The notes under the pieces are model-generated. The model did no database searches, had not been told where the DNA came from, and saw only the letters and a program-made list of their open reading frames with translations. A stretch of DNA of 9,787 nt from NCBI GenBank assembly GCA_002049885.1, contig MVCS01000027.1, forward strand, positions 1-9,787. The letters are read 5' to 3'. Within the stretch, counting starts at the first letter, position 1. Every line of letters starts with the position of its first letter. The translations under genes were made by a program, and so were the position numbers. Source of the DNA: Planctomycetales bacterium 4484_123. Its GTDB lineage: Bacteria > Planctomycetota > Phycisphaerae > SM23-33. Shown here piece after piece: positions 1 to 5,712 of the stretch.

Positions 1-5
1 TTCAT
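1..5 (-). CDS. Start of next T2SS gene (probably gspK), cut by window edge
   Basis: Only the first five bases of this gene are inside the window. A minus-strand ATG at 5..3 overlaps the TGA stop of gspJ (4..2) as ATGA. A perfect GGAGG Shine-Dalgarno at 17..13 sits 7 nt upstream of this ATG, so a translated gene very likely begins here. In T2SS operons with the order E-F-G-H-I-J the next gene is gspK, the large minor pseudopilin that caps the pseudopilus tip with GspI and GspJ. The identity is inferred from gene order alone, since no coding sequence is visible. Confidence 0.5.
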
Positions 6-778
6 CGTCCGGCCTCCGCCCCCGTCCCCGCCGGCCGGGCGGCCGGCTGGGGCGTCCCGCCGGTCGGCAGGGCGATGACGCGCCACATCGTCTCGTGGGG
101 ATATTCCTCCGGCGATTCCTCCTCGCCCAGGGGCTCAAGGCCCAGGTCGATCCGCACCGCCGCCGGCAGCGACCGGCCAGACCAGGACTCCACCCAGGCC
201 TGGCCGTCCCAGTACTGGACGCGCAGGAACTTCACTGCCTCGCTGAGCAGGACGGCCTGTATCTCCTGGCCCTCCTCGGCCGTGGTGGCCAGGACCGTCC
301 GCTGCGTGGTGCGCTCCAGGCCGACAACCTGCATCTGGCCTTCCTCGTCCTCTTCGAGACGCAGGCGGTAGCCGACGAGTTCCACGTCGGCCTGAGGCTC
401 GACCACGGGGCGGTCCTGGCCCTCGCCCGAGCCGCCCGGGGCGCCCAGGCCTCCGCCGAAGGGCTCGGCGGCGAAGACCGCCCGTGAGGGCAGCATCGTG
501 CGGGCGAACTGGAGCGAGTCGGTCTGGCCCTCCAGGCCCATCTGGAGAGTGGAAAACGGCAGGGCCGAGGTGAGGTCGGCGGTCATCATCTCCAGTATGC
601 GGCGCTGGGCCAGGGCCGTGGTGGCCTGCCGATGCAGGGTCGCGCGCACGCCCAGGGCGTGGTCGTAGATGAGATAGACCACCCCGCTCAGCAGCACCAC
701 CAGGGCGACGGCCAGCACGACCTCCAGCAGGGTGAACGCCCCGCGGCGGCGGGCCCGCGCTGTGGGGCTGGCGCTCAC
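2..778 (-). CDS. gspJ: T2SS minor pseudopilin GspJ
   Basis: A 258-residue type IV prepilin-like protein. A short Arg-rich leader (residues 1-14) precedes the prepilin motif AFTLLEVV, with Glu at +5 if mature Phe is +1, and then one hydrophobic helix to about residue 36. The -1 residue is then Ala rather than the usual Gly, with a Gly at -2. It is assigned as GspJ because it is the third minor pseudopilin gene after G and H/I, and because GspJ is the larger of the I/J pair; at 258 aa it is somewhat longer than usual. A Gly-rich, acidic stretch at about residues 107-130 looks like a loop insertion. GspJ forms the pseudopilus tip with GspI and GspK in the inner membrane and periplasm. The start is GTG at 778, overlapping the gspI stop as GTGA, with GAGGAG 8 nt upstream. 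The exact I/J identity rests on size and order; the pseudopilin nature is clear. Confidence 0.82.
   Translation of the reverse strand: MSASPTARARRRGAFTLLEVVLAVALVVLLSGVVYLIYDHALGVRATLHRQATTALAQRRILEMMTADLTSALPFSTLQMGLEGQTDSLQFARTMLPSRAVFAAEPFGGGLGAPGGSGEGQDRPVVEPQADVELVGYRLRLEEDEEGQMQVVGLERTTQRTVLATTAEEGQEIQAVLLSEAVKFLRVQYWDGQAWVESWSGRSLPAAVRIDLGLEPLGEEESPEEYPHETMWRVIALPTGGTPQPAARPAGTGAEAGR
13..17 (-). promoter_or_regulatory. Shine-Dalgarno GGAGG for the gene starting at 5
   Basis: The minus strand reads GGAGG, then a 7-nt spacer, then ATG. The site lies inside the 3' end of gspJ and supports a coupled downstream gene running off the left edge. Confidence 0.55.
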
Positions 779-1263
779 GGGGCGAACTCCTCGGTCGGCA
801 GCCCGGCCTGGTCGGTGGCGAGCATCAATTGCGTCAGCTCGGCGGGCCGGAGCTCAGGTGCGTCGGCGCAACGGACGATGACGGTCACCCGCTTGAGGTT
901 GCTGGCGTCGGTGAGCGGCTCGGTGAGGATCTCGTAGGTCCAGCGCGGGTCGTCCTCGTCGTAGGCCGTCTCGGGCGTGTCAACCATCTCGATGCGCCCG
1001 ACGGCGAGGTCGCTGAGGACACTCTGGGCGAGGTTCAGGGCCTGGGTCTGGAGGCGCATTCGCCTGGCCGTCTCCAGGGCGCTCTTGAGGGCCATGCCCA
1101 CCACGGCCGAGGCCGAGGCGAACAGGGCCACGGCAAAGATGACCTCCAGCAGGACCACGCCCGCTCCCTGCCCGTTGCCGGCGGCGGATGCGGGACGGGC
1201 CGCCGGGGCGCCGCGGGCCGGCCCTTGGGTGCCCGACCGAGATGTACGAGGCGGCTTGTTCAC
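775..1263 (-). CDS. gspI: T2SS minor pseudopilin GspI
   Basis: A 162-residue prepilin-like protein. The prepilin cleavage site is G|VVLLE at residues 35-40, with Gly at -1 and Glu at +5, followed by a hydrophobic helix (VIFAVALFASASAVVGMAL). The mature part is about 127 residues, the usual size for GspI, the short minor pseudopilin that nucleates the tip complex with GspJ and GspK. The cytoplasmic leader is unusually long (about 35 residues, rich in Pro, Ala, Gly and Arg), where most GspI leaders are under 10. The start is GTG at 1263, overlapping the gspH TGA as GTGA. Only a weak AAAGG lies close upstream, so translation probably depends on coupling. The +1 residue is Val rather than Phe. 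Assignment to GspI rather than another minor pseudopilin rests on order and length. Confidence 0.78.
   Translation of the reverse strand: MNKPPRTSRSGTQGPARGAPAARPASAAGNGQGAGVVLLEVIFAVALFASASAVVGMALKSALETARRMRLQTQALNLAQSVLSDLAVGRIEMVDTPETAYDEDDPRWTYEILTEPLTDASNLKRVTVIVRCADAPELRPAELTQLMLATDQAGLPTEEFAP
787..792 (-). promoter_or_regulatory. Shine-Dalgarno GAGGAG for gspJ
   Basis: GAGGAG lies 8 nt upstream of the gspJ GTG at 778 and inside the last codons of gspI. It supports the non-ATG start and coupling of the two genes. Confidence 0.55.
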
Positions 1264-1970
1264 GGCCTTTCTATGGGTTCCTCTTCGGTGTCCACCTCGC
1301 GGACCTGGATGGTCCCGTCCACGCCGTTGAGGGTGATCTCAGCCGCCCAGGGCTGGTCCTCGGTGTCTTCGGCCAGGAGTATCCTGGCCGAGTCGCTGCC
1401 GCCGTCGGGGTAGAAGGTCACCTCGGCTAGCTGGGATTGGTCCTCCTGGTCGGTCTGGCCGCCCTGGAGGATTTGTTCGTCGGTCAGGGCGCTGGCCCCC
1501 AGCAGTTCGCAGCTCACCACGCTGAGGCCTTCGGGCAGTCGGGCCGAGCGCACCCACCAGGCCTGGTAGGGCTGGAAGCTGCCGGGCTCCTCCAGCGGCT
1601 CGGGCTCGATGCTGACGGTGGGCTGGCCGGTCTGCTCGTCGAAGCTGAGTCTGAGCCGTCGCCCGGTGATGGCGGCCTCGGCGCGGGCGGCGCGCAGCAG
1701 GGCGGCCAGGCGTGCGGCACTGTCCCGCACGCGGGTCCGGCCCAGCGTCGGGCCGAAGACGGCCACCGCCAGCCCCGCCAGCAGCGCCAGCAGTGCCAGC
1801 ACGAGGGTGAGTTCCAGCAGGGAGAAGCCGGGCGGGTGGAGTCGTGCTGGCGGCGCGGCGACGCGGCGGCCCCGTGCCGGGGACCGCCGCCGGAGGGTAC
1901 TGACGCTCCGTGTCAGGACGGCCGGGGAATCAGGTGGAGCTTTCTTCCTCGGACCAACTGCGGATGTCAT
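1260..1970 (-). CDS. gspH: T2SS minor pseudopilin GspH (start uncertain)
   Basis: A prepilin-like protein with a clear motif, PPG|FSLLELTLVLALLALLAGLAVAVFG, whose mature Phe codon lies near 1826. GspH-like features are RDSAARLAALLRAARAEAAITGRRLRL just after the helix, as in the family where this segment reads 'L...L..AR.eAi..g..v.l', and later beta-rich segments ending in 'GTIQV'. GspH is a minor pseudopilin of the T2SS pseudopilus. Reading from ATG 1970 gives 236 aa, of which 48 would be leader. The frame is open further upstream to another ATG at 2117, deep inside gspG. Between 1970 and the motif there is no ATG, GTG or TTG, only CTG codons such as 1916. I chose 1970 because it gives the smallest overlap (41 bp with gspG) with a standard codon, but no good Shine-Dalgarno precedes it. 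The mature protein is about 188 aa. Confidence 0.75.
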   Translation of the reverse strand: MTSAVGPRKKAPPDSPAVLTRSVSTLRRRSPARGRRVAAPPARLHPPGFSLLELTLVLALLALLAGLAVAVFGPTLGRTRVRDSAARLAALLRAARAEAAITGRRLRLSFDEQTGQPTVSIEPEPLEEPGSFQPYQAWWVRSARLPEGLSVVSCELLGASALTDEQILQGGQTDQEDQSQLAEVTFYPDGGSDSARILLAEDTEDQPWAAEITLNGVDGTIQVREVDTEEEPIERP

Positions 1971-2391
1971 CGTCGTCGCCGCTCTGCTTGTTGGGCCCGT
2001 CGGACCAGACCTTGTAGCGGATGCTGGTGTCGGTCCCGGAGCCGGGCTCCACCGGCTCGTAGTGCAACTCCTGGCCCCAGCCATCGACGGGGACCTTCTT
2101 GAGATAGGGTCCGCCATATTTCTTGGCCTCGTTCTCGTCCTCGAAGGCGGGCGCCTTGACCAATGCAGCCAGGCCCTCCTCTTCGGTGGGGTAGCGGTCC
2201 ATGTCCGCGTAGAAGCGCTCCAGGGCCTGGGGGACCACCGTCTCGACCAGGGTTGTGGTCGTCTTGATCTTGGTCTTCTCGGGCGTCCGGCCCATGACGG
2301 CGATGAACAGTCCCGCCAGGGCGCTGATGATCAGCAGCACCAGCAGCAGCTCGATCAGCGAGAAGCCCCGCATGCTGTGTGTCCGCACCAT
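1930..2391 (-). CDS. gspG: T2SS major pseudopilin GspG
   Basis: A 153-residue major pseudopilin, the subunit that polymerises into the T2SS pseudopilus. The leader MVRTHSMRG is followed by FSLIELLLVLLIISALAGLFIAVMG, a textbook class III prepilin start with Gly -1, Phe +1 and Glu +5. GspG hallmarks follow in order: RFYADMDRYPTEEEGLAALV, then GGPYLKKVPVDGWGQELHYEPV, and near the C-terminus SDGPNKQSGDDDDIRSW, the acidic loop that binds Ca2+ in GspG structures. The length matches the family (about 140-150 aa). A TTG directly precedes the ATG; I prefer the ATG at 2391. AAAGGAG at 2407..2401 is 9 nt from the ATG and 6 nt from the TTG, so either is possible. The last 41 bp overlap gspH. Confidence 0.95.
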   Translation of the reverse strand: MVRTHSMRGFSLIELLLVLLIISALAGLFIAVMGRTPEKTKIKTTTTLVETVVPQALERFYADMDRYPTEEEGLAALVKAPAFEDENEAKKYGGPYLKKVPVDGWGQELHYEPVEPGSGTDTSIRYKVWSDGPNKQSGDDDDIRSWSEEESST

Positions 2392-2400
2392 CAAGACCTA

Positions 2401-2407
2401 CTCCTTT
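2401..2407 (-). promoter_or_regulatory. Shine-Dalgarno AAAGGAG for gspG
   Basis: This is the strongest ribosome-binding site in the operon, fitting the high stoichiometry needed for the major pseudopilin. The spacing is 9 nt to ATG 2391 or 6 nt to TTG 2394. Confidence 0.6.
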
Positions 2408-2489
2408 CCGTGCCTGTCGGCCGACGGTCTTGCCGGCCTTGGCCGATGTCGTCCGCTCGCGCCGGCCCTGTCCTATCTCCGGGCCGGGC

Positions 2490-3686
2490 TCACTGCAACG
2501 TTCGCACCAACGTCAATATCGGGTACATGATGCCGACGGCGATGGATCCCACCAGGGCCGCCATGACCATCAGCAGCAGCGGCTCGACGAGTCGCACCGC
2601 CGCGTCCACCTGCCTGTTCGTCCGCCGCTCCACGGTGTCGGCGGTTTGAACCAGGACCTTCTCCAACTGGTTGGATTCCTCAGCCACGGCGATCATCTCG
2701 ATTATCTCCGCGGGGAACAGCCCGCTTCGCCGCAGCGGTTCGGCCAGGGGCTCGCCGGCCCGGACGTTCTCGACCGCCTCCTGGATGGACTCGGCCATCA
2801 CGGCGTTGCCGGTGGCGTCCTTGGAGATCTCGAGGGCCTGGAGGATGTTCACCCCGTTGGCCAGCATGGTCCCCAGCACCCGGCAGAAGCGGGTGATGGC
2901 CACCATGCGCATGGCATGGCCGGCCAGCGGGATGCGCAGCTTCAGCCGGCCCCACAGGCGCCGGCCCGCCTCGCTGCGGACCCAGCTCCATACCAGCACT
3001 GCCGCCAGGGCCACGGTTCCCACCAGCAGCAGGGGGTGGTGGCGGACCATTCCGGAGGCCGCGAACACTGCCCGCGAGACCCAGGGCAGCGACACGTCGC
3101 CCAGGAAGCCCTGGAACTTCGGCACGATGACCACCAGCAGCACGTTGACCACCACCAGGGCGATGGTGACCAGCAGGGCCGGGTAGATCATCGCCCCGGT
3201 GACCTTGGAGCGCAGTTCGTCCTGGCGCTCGAGGAACCCGGCCAGGTTGGTCAGGACCTCCTCGAGGAAGCCGGCGTGCTCGCCGGCCCGCACCATGGCC
3301 ACGTGCAGTTGCGAGAAGACCTCCGGGTACTTGGCCAGGGCGTCGGCCAGCGTCGCGCCGGCGGAGACCTCCTCGCGCACGGCCGCGAACGTCCGGGCCA
3401 GGGTGGCGTTGACGCTGGTGTGGGCCAGGATGTCCAGGGCCCGGAGCATGGGGACGCCCGCGGCCAGCAGGTCCGCCAGTTGGCCGTAGGCCGCGCTGAG
3501 GTGTCGCAGTCGGACCCGCCGGGCGAAGCTGAAGCCCTTGGGTGTGGGCCTCACCGTGGCGATGCGCACGGGGTAGAGCTCGCGCTGGTCGAGGCTGTGG
3601 ACGACGGCGGCCTCGCTGTCGGCCTGCATGGTGCCCGTGCGCGTCTGTCCCGAGGCGTCCTTGGCTGTGTATTCAAACGTCGGCAT
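2490..3686 (-). CDS. gspF: T2SS inner-membrane platform protein GspF
   Basis: A 398-residue polytopic protein of the GspF/PilC family, the inner-membrane platform that couples the GspE ATPase to pseudopilus assembly. The N-terminus MPTFEYTAKDASGQTRTGTM is typical ('M..f.Y.A.d..G....G...A'). Two repeated T2SSF domains are visible: residues about 66-189 (AGVPMLRALDIL, then GEHAGFLEEVL) and about 268-391 (NGVNILQALEISKDATGN, then AEESNQLEKVL). Membrane helices fall at about 168-189, 218-235 and 367-391. The length is normal for the family (about 400). The start is ATG at 3686, with no clear Shine-Dalgarno. The gene sits 128 bp after gspE and 98 bp before gspG. Confidence 0.95.
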   Translation of the reverse strand: MPTFEYTAKDASGQTRTGTMQADSEAAVVHSLDQRELYPVRIATVRPTPKGFSFARRVRLRHLSAAYGQLADLLAAGVPMLRALDILAHTSVNATLARTFAAVREEVSAGATLADALAKYPEVFSQLHVAMVRAGEHAGFLEEVLTNLAGFLERQDELRSKVTGAMIYPALLVTIALVVVNVLLVVIVPKFQGFLGDVSLPWVSRAVFAASGMVRHHPLLLVGTVALAAVLVWSWVRSEAGRRLWGRLKLRIPLAGHAMRMVAITRFCRVLGTMLANGVNILQALEISKDATGNAVMAESIQEAVENVRAGEPLAEPLRRSGLFPAEIIEMIAVAEESNQLEKVLVQTADTVERRTNRQVDAAVRLVEPLLLMVMAALVGSIAVGIMYPILTLVRTLQ

Positions 3687-3733
3687 TGTTCAAGTGCATG
3701 AGCGGCCGGCTCCGGCCGACCGGCGGCATCGCC

Positions 3734-3749
3734 GCCCGGCCCGCCGGGC
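3734..3749. other. GC-rich hairpin between gspE and gspF
   Basis: A perfect 6-bp inverted repeat (GCCCGG / CCGGGC) with a 4-nt loop lies in the 128-bp gspE-gspF gap. There is no T-tract after it on the minus strand, so it is not an intrinsic terminator. It could stabilise or process the mRNA between ATPase and platform genes, but hairpins of this size are common in GC-rich DNA. Confidence 0.3.
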
Positions 3750-3814
3750 AGTTGGGGGGTGGGCGACTTCGCCGTTGCGTCGGCCGATCATGATGAACCC
3801 GTCCGGCGGCTCGC

Positions 3815-5485
3815 CTAGGCCTTGGTGGCCCGGATGACCTCTTCGGGGGTGGTGATGCCGTGGCGGACCTTCAACCATCCGTCCTCGCGTAGCAGCCTCA
3901 GACCCTCGGCCTTGGCGGCTGCGAGGATCTGTCCCGCGGGGGATCGGTTCATGACGTGCTCGCGGATGCGGTCGGAGGTGACCATCAGCTCGAACAGGCC
4001 GGTCCGGCCGTAGTAGCCCGTGCCGCGGCACTTCCGGCATCCCTGGCCGTGCCACAGCGGCTCGCCGGGCTGGTAGTTGAAGTCGGCGGGCAAACGGGCC
4101 GGGTCGGGCTCGTAGGGTTCCTTGCACTCGGGGCAGATGGTCCGCACCAACCGCTGGGCCATGGCCGCCTCCACCGTGGAGGTTACCAGGAACGGCTCGA
4201 CCCCCATGTCCAGCAGCCGGGTGGCTGACGAGCAGGCGTCGTTGGTGTGCAGCGTGGAGAAGACCAGGTGGCCGGTGAGGGCGGCCTGGACGGCGGCCTC
4301 GGCCGTCTCCAGGTCGCGGATCTCGCCGATGAGCACCACGTCCGGGTCGTGCCGGAGGATGTGGCGCAGGCCACGGGCGAAGGTCAGCCCGATCTTCGGG
4401 GCCACCTGGATTTGGTTGACGCCCTCCAGGTGGTACTCCACCGGGTCTTCCACGGTGACGACCTTGATGGCCGGGGAGACTATCTCGCGCAGGGCCGCGT
4501 ACAGCGTGGTGGTCTTGCCCGAGCCGGTGGGCCCGGTGACCAGGATGATGCCGTGCGGCCTGCTGATGAGCTGGTGGAACAGCTCCAGGGTATCGTCCGC
4601 CATGCCCAGTTCCGTCAGGGTGAAGCGCACCGTGGAGTGGTCCAGCAGTCGCATGACCACCCCCTCGCCGTACAGCATGGGGATGACGCTGACGCGGACG
4701 TCGAACTGCCGGCCGCCGATCTTCAACTGGATGCGGCCATCCTGGGGCAGGCGCTTCTCCGCGATGTTGAGGTGCGCCATTATCTTGATGCGCGAGATGA
4801 TGGCCGCCTGGAAGCGGCGGATCTGCACCGGCATGGTCGTTTCCTGCAGCACGCCGTCGATGCGGTAGCGTATCTTCAGGTCGTGCTCGTAGGGCTCGAT
4901 GTGGATGTCGGTGGCGCGCTCCTTGACGGCCTCCAGGAAGATCTCGTTGACCAGCTTGATTACCGAGGCCTCCTGGGCCATCTCCAGCAGGTCTTCGCCG
5001 TCGCCCTGGTCGTCGTTGATGACCTCGAGGTCGGCTGAGTCCATCATCTCATCGATGGTCTCGCCGCCGACTCCGTAATAGGTCTTGATGACGCTCTGGA
5101 TGTCCTCCGAGGGCGCCAGCACGGGCTGTATCTCCAGGCCCGTCAGCATGCGGACCTCGTCGAAGGAGTACAGGTCGAAGGGGTCGGAGGTGGCCACCCG
5201 CAGCGTGCCGTTCTGCTTTTCCAGCGGCACCAGGCCCCGGCGATAGACCAGCTTGGGCGGCAACGAGCGCAGCGTCTCCACGTCGATCTGCACGTCCGAG
5301 AGGTCCACCATGGGGATGCCGTACTGCTCGGAGATGACCTCCAGGAGTTGGCGCTCGCTCACGCAGCCCAGCTCGATCAGCGCGCGGTCCAGGCGCTGAC
5401 CCGTGCGGCGACGCATGTCCATCGCCCTGGCCAGGTGCTCGGCCGTGATCAGGCCCTTCTCCAGCAGCACTTCCCCGATGCTCAT
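3815..5485 (-). CDS. gspE: T2SS assembly ATPase GspE
   Basis: A cytoplasmic hexameric ATPase that powers pseudopilus extension. Read from ATG 5485 (MSIGEVLLEKGLITAEHL) it has 556 aa. An N-terminal T2SSE_N/MshEN-type domain occupies residues 1 to about 140. The ATPase core has Walker A GPTGSGKT (318-325), the Asp box VTVEDPVEY (343-351), Walker B VVLIGEIRD (383-391) and the His box TGHLVFSTLHTNDA (404-417). A four-cysteine zinc site is formed by CPEC (451-454) and CRKC (483-486), as in GspE and PilB. The frame is open for 28 further codons upstream, but the MSIGEVLL start matches the family. An AGGA lies 12 nt upstream, which is far for a Shine-Dalgarno. It is named GspE rather than PilB because it is followed by gspF-G-H-I-J. 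It is the first gene of the operon and divergent from the gene at 5713. Confidence 0.94.
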   Translation of the reverse strand: MSIGEVLLEKGLITAEHLARAMDMRRRTGQRLDRALIELGCVSERQLLEVISEQYGIPMVDLSDVQIDVETLRSLPPKLVYRRGLVPLEKQNGTLRVATSDPFDLYSFDEVRMLTGLEIQPVLAPSEDIQSVIKTYYGVGGETIDEMMDSADLEVINDDQGDGEDLLEMAQEASVIKLVNEIFLEAVKERATDIHIEPYEHDLKIRYRIDGVLQETTMPVQIRRFQAAIISRIKIMAHLNIAEKRLPQDGRIQLKIGGRQFDVRVSVIPMLYGEGVVMRLLDHSTVRFTLTELGMADDTLELFHQLISRPHGIILVTGPTGSGKTTTLYAALREIVSPAIKVVTVEDPVEYHLEGVNQIQVAPKIGLTFARGLRHILRHDPDVVLIGEIRDLETAEAAVQAALTGHLVFSTLHTNDACSSATRLLDMGVEPFLVTSTVEAAMAQRLVRTICPECKEPYEPDPARLPADFNYQPGEPLWHGQGCRKCRGTGYYGRTGLFELMVTSDRIREHVMNRSPAGQILAAAKAEGLRLLREDGWLKVRHGITTPEEVIRATKA

Positions 5486-5664
5486 TCCGACACCATGTCC
5501 TTTAGACGAACAAACCCGCCGAGGGTGCCATTGGAATTCAACCCGCCGGCGGCGCGAAGGTGCCGCCACCCTCTGCCATACAAACGCCTGCCGACGGCCC
5601 CTATTGCGTTATTCGTCTCGCCCTGCCGGCGGCCTTCACGAAAAAACCCACCCGCAGACACCCC

Positions 5665-5681
5665 GACATGTATTATATGTC
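5665..5681. repeat. AT-rich near-perfect dyad in divergent promoter region
   Basis: GACATGTATTATATGTC is symmetric about 5673, with 14 of 16 paired positions matching and one mismatched pair (5670/5676). It covers both candidate -10 elements. Such dyads are typical binding sites for dimeric transcription factors, so it may co-regulate gspE and the divergent gene. No regulator gene is visible in the window. Confidence 0.4.
5671..5676 (+). promoter_or_regulatory. Candidate -10 element for the exported-protein gene
   Basis: TATTAT matches the -10 consensus at 5 of 6 positions. Transcription would start near 5683, about 30 nt before the ATG at 5713. No -35 hexamer is recognisable at the right distance. 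If real, it argues against the in-frame upstream ATG at 5668. Confidence 0.3.
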
Positions 5682-5700
5682 TGACGGCTCCGGCCCCCAA
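5672..5700 (-). promoter_or_regulatory. Candidate sigma70-type promoter for the T2SS operon
   Basis: The minus strand carries TTGGGG (5700..5695), a 17-bp spacer, and an exact TATAAT (5677..5672). Transcription would begin near 5665, giving a leader of about 180 nt before gspE. The -10 is perfect and the spacing ideal; the -35 matches only in TTG. An exact TATAAT is notable in such GC-rich DNA. Confidence 0.45.
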
Positions 5701-5712
5701 CCGGACTGCGCG

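Larger units (their letters stand above)
5486..5712. other. Divergent intergenic region between gspE and the exported-protein gene
   Basis: This 227-bp region holds no convincing gene. From left to right it contains a 7-bp inverted repeat GAGGGTG (5521-5527) / CACCCTC (5567-5573) with an inner GGCGGC (5548-5553) / GCCGCC (5562-5567), which could fold in the gspE leader RNA. Next come A-runs at 5640-5646. Last is the AT-rich dyad at 5665-5681 carrying promoter-like elements for both strands. Confidence 0.5.

Noticed and set aside
1609..2649. A 346-codon plus-strand open frame opposite gspG and gspH
   Set aside because: Antisense to genes with clear prepilin motifs; composition is Arg/Ser/Ala-rich with no family signature.
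2379..3701. A 440-codon plus-strand open frame opposite gspF
   Set aside because: Its translation is His/Gln/Gly/Arg-rich with no domain, and the minus strand carries an unmistakable GspF. Long antisense frames are expected in GC-rich coding DNA.
4247..5038. A 263-codon plus-strand open frame opposite gspE
   Set aside because: It lies entirely within the conserved ATPase core on the other strand and has no independent support.
5486..5569. A 28-codon N-terminal extension of GspE
   Set aside because: Residues are Arg-rich and unlike the family; MSIGEVLLEKGLI at 5485 is the usual kind of N-terminus.
5560..5712. A 51-codon N-terminal extension of the plus-strand exported protein (including ATG 5668)
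   Set aside because: It would bury the signal peptide and would start within or upstream of the candidate -10 element.
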